From Tolypothrix sp. PCC 7712 (lineage in GTDB: Bacteria; Cyanobacteriota; Cyanobacteriia; Cyanobacteriales; Nostocaceae), in contig NZ_CP063785.1 in assembly GCF_025860405.1 (NCBI RefSeq), positions 5,085,390 to 5,149,389 of the forward strand: DNA of 64,000 bases, given 5' to 3'. Position numbers and translations under genes: made by a program. The first letter of the stretch is position 1. Each line of letters begins with the position of its first letter. Of the stretch, positions 33,823-41,877 are shown piece by piece. The notes under the pieces were generated by a model. It saw only the letters and a program-made list of their open reading frames with translations, did no database searches and was not told the origin of the DNA.

Positions 33823-33873
33823 TGCTCTGGGCCAAAAGTAAAAGCTATAAAACCAGCTACCGCAATAGATCAT
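33811..33873 (-). CDS. Aromatic-rich leader peptide 2 of aroF
   Basis: A 20-codon ORF, ATG 33873 to TAA 33811, encoding MIYCGSWFYSFYFWPRASSG: eight of the first fourteen residues are Trp, Phe or Tyr. AGGAG lies upstream (33890-33886, 12-nt spacing, rather long). The last three codons and first base of the stop form segment 1 of attenuator 2. A ribosome stalled at the aromatic codons would leave segment 1 free and allow readthrough into aroF; a ribosome reaching the stop would cover it and favour termination. Function inferred from architecture. Confidence 0.85.
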   Translation of the reverse strand: MIYCGSWFYSFYFWPRASSG

Positions 33874-33890
33874 GACGACGAAATACTCCT

Positions 33891-33972
33891 GAAAAAACAA
33901 AAACCGCAGAGGTTGCTCTGCGGTTCACCTGGCGGTTTCCATTAGGAAACTATTCACCGCCGGTGAACCGCC
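33891..33972 (-). promoter_or_regulatory. Attenuator 1 of the aroF leader (antiterminator and terminator)
   Basis: Minus strand: segment 1 GCGGTTCACC (33971-33962) within leader peptide 1; segment 2 GGTGAACCGC (33929-33920), perfect complement; segment 3 forms the terminator AACCGCAGAG-CAAC-CTCTGCGGTT (33925-33902, perfect 10-bp stem) followed by TTTGTTTTTT. Segment 2 and the terminator 5' arm share AACCGC. A further hairpin (GGCGGT ... GTTTCC-TAAT-GGAAAC ... CGCC) can nest inside the antiterminator. Confidence 0.85.
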
Positions 33973-34013
33973 TTTTGCCAAAAATAAAAATAGGATTTGC
34001 TGCTAGAAATCAT
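33954..34013 (-). CDS. Aromatic-rich leader peptide 1 of aroF
   Basis: A 19-codon ORF, ATG 34013 to TGA 33954, encoding MISSSKSYFYFWQKAVHRR, with five consecutive aromatic codons (Tyr-Phe-Tyr-Phe-Trp, 33992-33978). Codons 15-18 carry segment 1 of attenuator 1, and the stop lies 6 nt past it. No clear Shine-Dalgarno precedes the ATG. The FYFW core is shared with leader peptide 2, and the distance from the last Trp codon to segment 1 is similar (6 and 9 nt), so one unit may be a duplication of the other. Confidence 0.8.
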   Translation of the reverse strand: MISSSKSYFYFWQKAVHRR

Positions 34014-34036
34014 TACAGTACTTAACTAGATAATCT

Positions 34037-34056
34037 TTGATGTAAATTGATGTAAA
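34037..34056 (-). promoter_or_regulatory. 10-bp tandem direct repeat upstream of the aroF leader
   Basis: TTGATGTAAA twice without a gap (minus strand TTTACATCAA twice). It lies 24 bp upstream of leader peptide 1. The TTTACA halves could serve as -35 elements or as a regulator site; a TATATT further upstream is an alternative -10. Promoter placement is tentative. Confidence 0.4.
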
Positions 34057-34171
34057 CCTAATATAAGAGCCACGATAACAGACACAGTTCCTTGCGTCAA
34101 GGCCCGCTCTCGTGTGAGGTTAAAAGCTGCTCGTGAAGAGAAGCGGAGACGCAGGGAAGGGGAATAACTTT

Positions 34172-34315
34172 CAATACTTGTCGGTGAAGGGCAAAAGGGT
34201 AAGGGGAAAAGGGGCAATAAAAACCTTTAACCCTTACCCTTTCTCCTGCACAGACGCTACGCGTAGCTTGCTTCCCCGCAGGGGTACACCTTTTTCCCAA
34301 ACCAAATTCCGAGTT
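34172..34315. mobile_element. MITE-like repeat, family A, interrupted copy
   Basis: Starts CAATACTTGTCGGTGAAGG and carries the AAAACCTTTAACCCTTACCC core, then a small dispersed repeat (GACGCTACGCGTAGCTTGC ... CCCCGCAGGGG) interrupts it, followed by the family's CCCAAACCAAATT segment. The right tip is lost. 34057-34171 and 34316-34631 hold no recognised feature. Confidence 0.65.
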
Positions 34316-34631
34316 GCAACTCATCCCTTGGTTATGGGTTTTCCTGTCACCCACTTGTAACTATTAAGATTTAGATAAGCTGATAAATATTTTTAGGTGA
34401 TGGGTATGGGAATTGCTGAAGTCTCAAAAATTTGACAATTCCGCGACTTACAAAACTGGCAAATATATTATTCTGCTATGGAGGTAATAATCAAAGGTCA
34501 GTCCTTGAGCCTTTTGAGAGCAACCCACAGGTGGCGCGCCACCCATTACAAATGTAATCACTACTATTACTTAGCCCGTAACTGCTAACTGTTGCAGCAA
34601 CTCAATCACATTACTAGCCTACTTCTGTTTT

Positions 34632-35117
34632 ATGATGCGTCGTTCCAAAATTTTAGCTACATCTTTCGACTACCAAGGAGCTTACCCCTGCCCAGTCTGT
34701 CGAGTTGGTAAAATTGCTCGTATGCCATTGATGGAAGCTATGGCTTGTGACTTCTGCCAAGAAATTTTTACTGTCAATTTAGAACAGCAGCAACTGAAAA
34801 TGCCTTCTAGACAACCGCCATTGATTTGGCGTTGGAATGGTTTTAGTTGGACAGAAGCTCAATTAGAAGGTGTGGAACTCGGTTGGGGCTATGGGCTAGC
34901 TGCGATCGCATTTATTTTCCTACCTACCACTTTAATTGGCATCGTCGCTTACAATTTTCCCCCCACTCCCCATGAATTTATTACCTGGCTGCCATATATC
35001 TGGACTATATTAACTTTTTTGTTACATTTAGCAATTATTCTTTGGATTTGTATTGAGGTTTATCAAATTCCAATTGCCGCATATTTAAGAGCTATAAATC
35101 GTTGGCGAAATGGATAA
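34632..35117 (+). CDS. Membrane protein with N-terminal zinc ribbon-like Cys motif
   Basis: 161 residues. N terminus has two CxxC pairs (CPVCRVGKIARMPLMEAMACDFCQ) suited to a zinc ribbon, then an amphipathic linker (PPLIWRWNGFSWTEAQLEG) and two TM helices (YGLAAIAFIFLPTTLIGIVAYNF and YIWTILTFLLHLAIILWICIEVY). I recognise no named family, though small cyanobacterial proteins of this design are widespread. The start is ATG 34632 or 34635. Isolated between two ~0.9-kb gene-free stretches. Confidence 0.75.
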   Translation: MMRRSKILATSFDYQGAYPCPVCRVGKIARMPLMEAMACDFCQEIFTVNLEQQQLKMPSRQPPLIWRWNGFSWTEAQLEGVELGWGYGLAAIAFIFLPTTLIGIVAYNFPPTPHEFITWLPYIWTILTFLLHLAIILWICIEVYQIPIAAYLRAINRWRNG

Positions 35118-36045
35118 ATGGACAAATAGACAGATGGAGAAAAATGAATAATAACTATCGACTCCTAACTATCTAATTTTGCCAATAATTAAGTAACCAT
35201 TAATGAACTGCGGACAGCAAAACGAAAGAAAATTTATTGTCTATACTCAAAAGTCAAGGTTCAAATAGATTTCTTAATGAACAGACTTTGAATTGTTTAT
35301 CTGCGTTGTCTTCCTTCTACTTGCCAATTTTCAGTACCTAATACCTATTTATCAGTCAGTTGATTGCGGTAAAATCCTACAACCAAGGCTGAAAATTTTG
35401 CTTTTCTAGTCCTTAGGCCATAGTCCCTACTTATTAAATCAGCCATTATGAAGTATTTACACCCAGACAGATGAAGAATTATGATATTGCCTCTAGGTGT
35501 AACCAGTTCATAGTGGCCGATTAATAGCCCTTAAGCTAAGAGAAAGGTTATTTATGGACTGAGTTAGTCACTCTTGGCTTGTATAATAACCTATGTGAAA
35601 GTTTTTTCTGTGGGACTTGGCTATACAAGTAGTTGCTACAGAAATCCCCAGTCTCTCATCTCAAATTTAGAGAAAGGGTAAATTTGGCTTGCTATGAACT
35701 TAAGCCCATAATCAGCAGCCAGTATTCTATCTAGTGAGATTATCTACAATCATAGGAGCGTCGCTAAGAATTTATTGTCCAGTCAAGCAACAAAAAATTT
35801 GTTACCATTTTTAGACAATGTTAAAAGAGCAAATCATTAAGCACAAAAATAAAGGGCAGGTGGCTTTTACAATTACTAAAGCACCTGATAAAATTCCTCT
35901 ACTTTATTAGAGAGAGTATTTTAATACGCTATCTTAAATTAGATGAGATATAAAATATTCGTAAAAAGTCGAAATTTAATAAATAATTAAGCCAACAGAC
36001 GGATGCATCACTAATTATTAACTTGATTGTCCATAAAAACACCCT
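35118..36045. other. Long gene-free region with a structured segment
   Basis: 928 bp, AT-rich, no coding frame of interest. At 35545-35592 AGGTTATT and AATAACCT (8-bp arms) enclose a GACT-GAGTT-AGTC hairpin, followed by GTTTTTTC. Further on TTCTGT (35606) and ACAGAA (35637) can pair. A small RNA gene is possible but not demonstrable by eye. Confidence 0.35.
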
Positions 36046-36750
36046 ATGAGCGAGTTGGAGCGGTATTATAGAGTCTTGGAATTAGAGCCTGGAGCAACAC
36101 TTGAAGAAGTAAACCAGGCTTATAAAGATTTGGTTTTTGTATGGCATCCCGATCGCATTCCCCAAGACAATCTCCGTTTACAACAAAAGGCGCAAGATAA
36201 GCTAAAAGCGATTAACGAAGCGCGTGATAAATTGCGTTCTATCAAAGTTAAGCATCAACCAACAACATACTCACAGCCGCATCAGCATCAACCGACAACA
36301 TACTCAACGCCACATCCGTCACATCCGCCACATCCGCCTCAACCGAAAAAGTCACCGCCAACTAGCTATGAGCCATCATCTAAAAATACAGATTTGAGTG
36401 GCAAAGATTTTAGTCGAGCCAACTTGAGCAACAAAGATTTATCGGGGAGAAACCTGAGTTTTGCCAACTTGAGCGGTGCAAACCTCAGCGATACATTTAT
36501 GCACAAAGTGAATCTCAGAGGTGCAGATTTATCGGAAGCCAATTTATTTAGAGCTAACCTCTTATTAGCAGATATGAGAGAAGCAAATTTACGTTCAGCC
36601 AACTTAATTGGAGCAGATTTGAGTGGCGCTGATTTGCGAGGCGCTGACTTAACAGGAGCGCGGATTCGCTCAGGCGATCGCCTTTTGGTTAAATTAATAG
36701 GAGCCAACCTCGCCGGCGCTATTATGCCTGATGGTTCTATTCATCATTAA
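36046..36750 (+). CDS. J-domain protein with pentapeptide repeats
   Basis: 234 residues. N-terminal DnaJ J domain (1-65) with the HPD motif in FVWHPDRIPQDN, so it can in principle stimulate an Hsp70 ATPase. A His/Pro/Thr-rich linker (~70-115: HQPTTYSQPHQHQ, PHPSHPPHPPQP) leads to about twenty pentapeptide repeats of the A(D/N)LxG type (DLSGKDFSRANLSNKDL ... ADLSGADLRGADLTGA), which form a right-handed beta helix. No Cys-rich zinc domain or client-binding domain of classical DnaJ. It probably recruits Hsp70 to a partner through the helix. ATG 36046, no clear ribosome site. Confidence 0.9.
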   Translation: MSELERYYRVLELEPGATLEEVNQAYKDLVFVWHPDRIPQDNLRLQQKAQDKLKAINEARDKLRSIKVKHQPTTYSQPHQHQPTTYSTPHPSHPPHPPQPKKSPPTSYEPSSKNTDLSGKDFSRANLSNKDLSGRNLSFANLSGANLSDTFMHKVNLRGADLSEANLFRANLLLADMREANLRSANLIGADLSGADLRGADLTGARIRSGDRLLVKLIGANLAGAIMPDGSIHH

Positions 36751-36753
36751 AGT

Positions 36754-36880
36754 TGGGGCATAGGGCATAGGGCATGGGGCATGGGGCATGGGGCATAGGG
36801 CATAGGTAATTCCCAATTCCCCCTCATCCCCCTCATCCCCCTCATCTCCCTCATCCCCCTCATCTCCCTCATCCCCAATC
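36754..36880. repeat. Short tandem repeats: GGGCATA/GGGCATG then CCCTCATC
   Basis: Heptamers GGGCAT(A/G) from 36757 to ~36805, then CTCATCCCC hexa/nonamers to ~36880. The minus strand is open through it and yields only a DEGDEGDEG low-complexity frame, which is not a gene. Confidence 0.88.
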
Positions 36881-36950
36881 CCTTTTTCATCAAAAAACTT
36901 TGCCTGCAATGTGGGAAACTTGGCAATAGTTATCAAAAAATCCATTTAAG

Positions 36951-37436
36951 ATGAGTACCAACATTTCTGACATTGCAGTCAAAACCATCAACGGTGAGGA
37001 TAAGCTACTGAGTGAGTATGCTGGCAAAGTACTCTTAATTGTGAATGTGGCTTCCTACTGTGGTTACACGTCTCAATATGAGGGATTAGAAAGATTGAAC
37101 CGAGAGTATAAAGACGCTGGCTTAAGGATTCTGGCGTTTCCTAGCAATGACTTTGGCGCACAGGAGCCGGGCAGCAACGAAGAAATTGTACAATTCTGTA
37201 CGAGCAAGTACGGAGTTAGTTTTGAACTGTTCGATAAAGTTCATGCTAAAGATTCGGAACAGCACCCACTTTATACCCGGCTCACCAATGCAGTTGAGCC
37301 TACGGGGCCTGTTGCTTGGAATTTTGAAAAATTTTTAGTGAATAAGCAAGGTGAAGTTGTAGCTCGTTTTAAAAGCAGCGTCAAACCATATTCACCTGAA
37401 TTAATTGCCACAATTGAAAGCGAATTAGCAAAATAG
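36951..37436 (+). CDS. Glutathione peroxidase family protein
   Basis: 161 residues, full length for the Cys-type GPx family that reduces lipid or hydrogen peroxide with thioredoxin, NADPH or glutathione. Seen: peroxidatic Cys in VNVASYCGYTSQYEGL (selenocysteine position replaced by Cys), FPSNDFGAQEPGSNEEI (catalytic Gln and resolving region), and WNFEKFLV (catalytic Trp/Asn). ATG 36951. The next gene starts 30 bp downstream, so they may be co-transcribed. Confidence 0.94.
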   Translation: MSTNISDIAVKTINGEDKLLSEYAGKVLLIVNVASYCGYTSQYEGLERLNREYKDAGLRILAFPSNDFGAQEPGSNEEIVQFCTSKYGVSFELFDKVHAKDSEQHPLYTRLTNAVEPTGPVAWNFEKFLVNKQGEVVARFKSSVKPYSPELIATIESELAK

Positions 37437-37465
37437 TTATCTAGACGAATTTGTTTTGAGAAATC

Positions 37466-38293
37466 ATGAACATTGCAATCATTGGTTGTGGTTATGTAGG
37501 TTCTGCAGTTGCTCAATATTGGCGGCAAAAAATGAATTTTGTAGTGACTGCAACCACAACTACACCAACACGTGTATCCTCATTAGAACAAGTAGCCCAA
37601 AAAGTTGTCGTAGTTAAAGGTAATGATGCAGATGGGCTAAAAAAAGTATTAGAAAATCAAGATGTAGTGCTGTTAAGTGTGGGTGCAAAAGGTGCTGATT
37701 TTTATGAAGAAGCTTATTTACAAACTGCCAAAACTTTAGCCTCTATTTTGCCAGCATTTCCAAATGTACGGCAACTCATCTACACAGGTAGTTATTCTGT
37801 GTATGGTGACAAAAATGGTGAGTTTGTAGATGAAGAAACTACAGCTAACCCTAGCACTACCAACGGTAGAATTATGAAGGAAACCGAAGATGTTTTGCTA
37901 TCAGCAGCTAGCGAACATCTGAGAGTTTGTATTTTACGCTTAGGCGGCATTTATGGCCCAGGTAGAGAACTAATCAAAATATTTGGTCGCCTTGCTGGTA
38001 CTAGTCGTCCTGGTAATGGTGATGATGTCGCCAATTGGATTCATCTGGATGATATTGTGGGTGTGATTGAGTTTGCGCGCCAACACAATTGGCAAGGAAT
38101 TTATAATGTAGTTGACGATGCACATCTCAGTAGCCGTGAATTCTTTGATAATGTGTTAAAAACACACAATTTACCGCCGATTAATTGGGATGCTTCGCTT
38201 CCAAGTAACCGTCCCTATAATGCTTGGGTATCAAATCAAAAAATTAAGGATGCTGGATATCAATTGATTCATCCACAAATGATATTTAAGTAA
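37466..38293 (+). CDS. NAD(P)-binding epimerase/dehydratase-like SDR protein
   Basis: 275 residues, extended/atypical SDR. Seen: Rossmann motif IAIIGCGYVGSAVA, LIYTGSYSVYGDKNG (catalytic-site region with YSVYG), LRLGGIYGPGRELI (LRxxxxYGPG) and WIHLDDIVGVIEFA. The expected YxxxK pair is replaced: the position after GSYSVYG is NPSTTNGRIMKETEDV, with no Tyr-x3-Lys, so classical epimerase chemistry is doubtful. Related cyanobacterial proteins are annotated as SDR or YeeZ-like. A 30-bp gap to the glutathione peroxidase suggests an operon linked to redox metabolism. ATG 37466. Confidence 0.85.
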   Translation: MNIAIIGCGYVGSAVAQYWRQKMNFVVTATTTTPTRVSSLEQVAQKVVVVKGNDADGLKKVLENQDVVLLSVGAKGADFYEEAYLQTAKTLASILPAFPNVRQLIYTGSYSVYGDKNGEFVDEETTANPSTTNGRIMKETEDVLLSAASEHLRVCILRLGGIYGPGRELIKIFGRLAGTSRPGNGDDVANWIHLDDIVGVIEFARQHNWQGIYNVVDDAHLSSREFFDNVLKTHNLPPINWDASLPSNRPYNAWVSNQKIKDAGYQLIHPQMIFK

Positions 38294-38310
38294 ATATTTG
38301 ATTCGAGATA

Positions 38311-38341
38311 TAGTAGGATGCGTTAATAACGCATCCTACTA
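38311..38341. repeat. 31-bp palindrome
   Basis: TAGTAGGATGCGTT (38311-38324) and AACGCATCCTACTA (38328-38341), loop AAT. Dispersed cyanobacterial type; it could also end the upstream plus-strand transcript, although no T-run follows. Confidence 0.75.
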
Positions 38342-38372
38342 TTAGGATTCATATTTGATTTCTGAACTAGAC

Positions 38373-38455
38373 GTAGGGTGTGTTGTCGCGTAGCGCAACG
38401 CACCAAAGCTGAGAATACGGTGCGTTACACTTCGTGATAACACACCCTACACATA
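38373..38455. repeat. Inverted repeat element (GTAGGGTGTGTTGTCGCG type)
   Basis: GTAGGGTGTGTT and AACACACCCTAC arms enclose a GCGTAGCGCAACGCACC / GGTGCGTTAC module. A half of this element occurs at 6555-6590 after the metallophosphoesterase gene. Confidence 0.75.
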
Positions 38456-38500
38456 CTTAGATTTTTCAATAATCAAATCGGATTCCTATACAAACGCATT

Positions 38501-39868
38501 CTACTGATTTTTATCCTCATCGCCCAGCATTTTCAATAATCTTCTGGCAGCTAACACACCTACAACTCCAGCACCTACTAATTCTGCTGCTTGTAAAACT
38601 TTTTTACCGACATCTTGATTGTTTAAGTGATGGTGAAAAATCTCATCATGCACCCATTCTTCAGTAGCTTTAAAGTCATGAATTGGTGTTGGTAATAATG
38701 TTAAATAAGTGCTTTGACGAATTAAGTGCGCGGGTTCGCCTGCAACTTCAAAAACATTGAAAAGGTTAGCAGCAGCATCATTTAACCCCAACTTTAAGAG
38801 AGTTCCCCGGATATTCACTTTCACAGGTTTCAGTTCTTCTCCGAGAGCGATCGCTTTTAAATTTTTGGCAATAGTTGCACCTTGTTGATAAGCGACTTGG
38901 GCTGTAGGTGGTAGGGAATTTCCCTGAACTGCTACACAATCACCACCCGCGAAGACTTCGGGAAAGTCGAGCAGTTGCATTGTAGGCGTAACGAGGGGGT
39001 GATTATGGCGATCGCGGTGTTCTTTGGGAATGGGTAAGTCTTGAATTAATGGATTGTTTGAGGTTCCGGCTGTCCAGATTGTGGTGTAGGTTGGTAAAGT
39101 TTGAACTTGCTCGTTAGTTTTATATTCAACAGAGTTGGAGTCCACCGCAGTAGCTTCAGCACCCCTAAGAATTTCGATTGGTACAGTGCGTTTTTGTAAT
39201 TCTTGTTCGGCGTTGTGACGGAGTGGATCGTTAATATCGCCGTCGAGAATTTTTTCACCATGATTGAGCAGAACCACACGGATTTCCTGAGGATTTCCCC
39301 CTAAAGCGCTATACCAAAGTGGGAGAAAATCTGCCAAAGTTGCGGCCATTTCTACACCGGAAGCACCACCACCAACTATCACTACAGTTAGCAATTTTCG
39401 GCGTTGTTCTGCATCTTCAGTTTGCAAGGCTCTTTGTAAACAATCACGCAAATGTTTATCGAGTGCGATCGCATCTGCTTGTGTCCAAAATGGGAAAGCA
39501 TTTGCTTTCGCACCCTTAACCTGATGATAGCCAGTCACACTACCCAAAGCTAAGACTAAATTACTGTAGCTATAGGAATTTCCCGAAACTAATTTTACTT
39601 CTCGTTGCTGCAAGTCTATAGAATCGACGGTATCTTGAACAAAAATTACCCCACTACCTTGAAGTAATTCCGAAAAGCGGGGTACTACTTGAAAACTATC
39701 CATCTCGCCATCAAAATATTCATAAAGTAAGGGCTTAAAACAAAAGCGTTCATTTTTATCAATTAATATCACAGAGCGAGGATAATGCTCGTGAGCTAAA
39801 TGTAAGGCTGTAAATAAACCTGTAAAGCCACCACCTAGAATCACAGTTTGATACACTTGGCTGCTCAT
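38501..39868 (-). CDS. Type II NADH dehydrogenase (NDH-2) family oxidoreductase
   Basis: 455 residues. Oxidises NAD(P)H and passes electrons to quinone without pumping protons, at the membrane surface. Seen: FAD loop VILGGGFTGLFTALHLA, FKPLLYEYFDGEM, NAD loop VVIVGGGASGVEMAATLADFL, TIWTAGTSNNPL, FAGGDCVAVQGNSLPPTAQVAYQQG (second FAD motif and quinone-site AQxAxQ). The C terminus has a weakly hydrophobic stretch (VLQAAELVGAGVVGVLAARRLL) that may anchor it. ATG 39868 with TAGGAG-like sequence before it (AGGAGATTTT). Cyanobacterial NDH-2 is often regulatory; which paralogue this is cannot be told. Confidence 0.93.
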   Translation of the reverse strand: MSSQVYQTVILGGGFTGLFTALHLAHEHYPRSVILIDKNERFCFKPLLYEYFDGEMDSFQVVPRFSELLQGSGVIFVQDTVDSIDLQQREVKLVSGNSYSYSNLVLALGSVTGYHQVKGAKANAFPFWTQADAIALDKHLRDCLQRALQTEDAEQRRKLLTVVIVGGGASGVEMAATLADFLPLWYSALGGNPQEIRVVLLNHGEKILDGDINDPLRHNAEQELQKRTVPIEILRGAEATAVDSNSVEYKTNEQVQTLPTYTTIWTAGTSNNPLIQDLPIPKEHRDRHNHPLVTPTMQLLDFPEVFAGGDCVAVQGNSLPPTAQVAYQQGATIAKNLKAIALGEELKPVKVNIRGTLLKLGLNDAAANLFNVFEVAGEPAHLIRQSTYLTLLPTPIHDFKATEEWVHDEIFHHHLNNQDVGKKVLQAAELVGAGVVGVLAARRLLKMLGDEDKNQ

Positions 39869-39949
39869 AAAATCTCCTATCTTGCAAAAGTTTTAGATAG
39901 TTAAATTGCTATTTTTTTCACGCCTAATCTGCTGAGTTAAATGAAGTAC

Positions 39950-40050
39950 GCGGGTAGGAGCACGGCACTGCCGTGCCCTTACAAGTATTTGTTCCTCACC
40001 AACTTTTAATCTGCTGTATCTGCGTTTATCTGCGTTTATCTTCTTCCATC
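39950..40050. repeat. Palindromic dispersed repeat, family D, copy 2, plus TCTGCGTTTA units
   Basis: GAGCACGGCACTGCCGTGCCC with the flank AATCTGCTGTATCTGCG shared with 18163-18235, followed by tandem TCTGCGTTTA units. Confidence 0.75.
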
Positions 40051-40141
40051 TGCGGTTAATTATTTATTCTCGTACCCCCCCCAATATTTCAACCGCTATA
40101 AATAGTTATTTGTATTGACAAATAACTCATGAAATATTCGC

Positions 40142-40393
40142 TTAGAGAAATAAGAAAAAGGCTATTAAACCCAAGCTGAGAATAACAGCTAGCAAAATCG
40201 CATATTCAACTCTGCGACTAAAAAAGCCCACCGCAGCAACTAGTGCGATCGCCAGCCCAATAATCCCCACATACTGCCCTTTTTGCAGATTTTTGGCAAT
40301 GAGCGGGTCTTGTGCTGTACCTGGTGATGGGGTTTCTTGAATTGTTTTAGGTGCAAGCTCTGAGCCTGGTAATTGTTGTAATAACAAGTTCAT
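40142..40393 (-). CDS. Small two-helix membrane protein
   Basis: 83 residues from ATG 40393, which has AGGAG 6 nt upstream; this site decides the start over the longer open frame. Hydrophilic N-terminal part (MNLLLQQLPGSELAPKTIQET), then two TM helices (YVGIIGLAIALVAAVGFFS and YAILLAVILSLGLIAFFLFL) joined by a short RRVE turn. No family recognised. Isolated, with a repeat-rich region on each side. Confidence 0.7.
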   Translation of the reverse strand: MNLLLQQLPGSELAPKTIQETPSPGTAQDPLIAKNLQKGQYVGIIGLAIALVAAVGFFSRRVEYAILLAVILSLGLIAFFLFL

Positions 40394-40616
40394 TGAATAC
40401 TCCTGAAAAACATCGATTTTCCGAATGATTTTATGCTTGACAAATGTAGAGCATAAAAAATAAAAACACTCATACTGCTTCATTGGAAAAATGATACGCA
40501 TAGGCAAGCAGATGAAGTAATTTGTAGCAGTCAGTTATTGAATTGGTATCATACAACATCAACAAAATACTGAAATAATACCAATTCAAATAATGTTTAC
40601 AACAGATAAATTCTTT

Positions 40617-40679
40617 GTAGGGGCACGGCACCAGTAAGATATTTAATATGCCAAAATATTGTGGATGCCGTGCCCCTAC
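40617..40679. repeat. 63-bp palindromic repeat, family F, copy 2 (inverted)
   Basis: Reverse complement of 28269-28331 with a few substitutions; arms GTAGGGGCACGGCA and TGCCGTGCCCCTAC. Flanks AACAGATAAATTCTT and ATCTGTCGC are also shared. Confidence 0.85.
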
Positions 40680-40780
40680 CTATCTGTCGCGTTCTTGTTT
40701 CAAAATGGTATAAAGTAGCTGAATTGACACTGAAATTACCTTTGCTATAGTTACCACAATCAAAGAACAAACAAGCATAA

Positions 40781-41386
40781 TTATTTGAAGAACAAATCAG
40801 GATTTGTACCCTGTTGAAGTAATTTTGCAGCAGTAACATGAATGCCAAACTCTTCTCCTAATTGCGCCCCTAATGTTCCGTGAACATATAAAATGCCGAG
40901 GATGACAATTCCTAGTAACAAGTAACTCCACTGCACCTGTCTTGGTGAATCTTTGCGCCAACGGTAGCGTTGTAAGCCTCGCCACACAGCCATTCCCACC
41001 ATAGTTGCTAACAACAACACACCACCTAAACCATGTAACAGCATTGTCAAAGGAGCGCTCAAACCCCAAGCACTCTTTTCGTTAACTGGTGGGTTTGCTA
41101 ACAATAGCTCAAAAAATCCCGCCGCCACAGTGAAAAAAGTTACAGTCGCCGCCGCTAGGAGATTGTACCAACCGACATCAAACAGACCCGCACGGATAGC
41201 AGGAAGACCTAAAAATTTAAAAATCGGTTTTTCTATAGGAAAAAGTGTGGCTGCAATATCAAAGAGGATGGCAATAATAAATAAACCCAATGTTAGATGC
41301 ACTAGTTGGGGATGCAGAGGAATTTCGTAGGGTAGTCCGTTAGCAGTGAGTTTTAATCCCAACTGATCGATAAGCTGCGAGTTCAT
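40781..41386 (-). CDS. DUF2231-family membrane protein
   Basis: 201 residues, start ATG 41386. Four TM helices are expected: LVHLTLGLFIIAILFDIAATLF, LLAAATVTFFTVAAGFFELLL, LTMLLHGLGGVLLLATMVGMAV, YLLLGIVILGILYVHG. The DUF2231 hallmark 'HPxxVHxxLGLF' is present (PLHPQLVHLTLGLF), as is a conserved His in a later helix (MLLHGLGG), which would suit haem or metal binding; function is unknown. The start overlaps the stop of the upstream gene in an ATGA, so translation is probably coupled. The longer open frame upstream is the overlap with that gene and is rejected. Confidence 0.85.
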   Translation of the reverse strand: MNSQLIDQLGLKLTANGLPYEIPLHPQLVHLTLGLFIIAILFDIAATLFPIEKPIFKFLGLPAIRAGLFDVGWYNLLAAATVTFFTVAAGFFELLLANPPVNEKSAWGLSAPLTMLLHGLGGVLLLATMVGMAVWRGLQRYRWRKDSPRQVQWSYLLLGIVILGILYVHGTLGAQLGEEFGIHVTAAKLLQQGTNPDLFFK

Positions 41387-41877
41387 CCCGAGACTCCCCG
41401 CTTCATGGCTTCCACAACTGGCTCTACATGAAAGCCATACACCCAAAACAGCTTGCTTCCTAAATACACTTGCAAGAACATCAAACAAATTAAAAATGTT
41501 GCTGCACCGAGATAAGCTGGTGGTATTTTTTGGGTACGGCGGTTGCGAATTACTAACCGCCAAGCTGCGATCGCCACTACAATGGCCGCTAACGACCAAC
41601 CCATGATTATATGAAAATTCAGCGTTGGTTGAGCAGCTGCGTAAATATTAGCTAAACCCGCTTCAAACTGACCAAATATGACCGCCATAAAAATAGCGAT
41701 CGCAGCCACAAACATATTCCAGAAACTCACCTCCAATAAACGCACGTTGCGGGTGAAATAGCCCACAACATCGCAGAAAAACGAGAAAAACACCATCGCT
41801 ATCACAAAGTGAACAATGATGGGATGTAGAGGATCGGGGTACGGGAGATTCTGACTATTGAGAGGTAAAGCAGACAT
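41383..41877 (-). CDS. DUF2231-family membrane protein, upstream paralogue
   Basis: 164 residues from ATG 41877 (AAGGAA upstream; GTG 41880 possible). Four TM helices; the signature PLHPIIVHFVIAMVFFSFF is the DUF2231 N-terminal His motif, and LNFHIIMGWSLAAIVVAIAAW carries the second conserved His. It is distantly paralogous to the downstream gene and overlaps it by 4 bp (ATGA), so both are likely made in equal amounts and could form a heteromeric membrane complex. Function unknown. Confidence 0.85.
   Translation of the reverse strand: MSALPLNSQNLPYPDPLHPIIVHFVIAMVFFSFFCDVVGYFTRNVRLLEVSFWNMFVAAIAIFMAVIFGQFEAGLANIYAAAQPTLNFHIIMGWSLAAIVVAIAAWRLVIRNRRTQKIPPAYLGAATFLICLMFLQVYLGSKLFWVYGFHVEPVVEAMKRGVSG

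Noticed and set aside
33748..34013. A metabolite riboswitch before aroF
   Set aside because: The presence of two translated-looking aromatic leader ORFs placed exactly over the antiterminator arms explains the structure better, and no known riboswitch core was recognised.
35500..35700. 6S RNA, tmRNA or RNase P RNA gene
   Set aside because: Some pairing is present but no conserved core that I can recognise.
36694..36945. 83-codon minus-strand frame with a DEGDEGDEG tract
   Set aside because: Low-complexity translation of CTCATCCCC heptamers that overlaps the J-domain gene.
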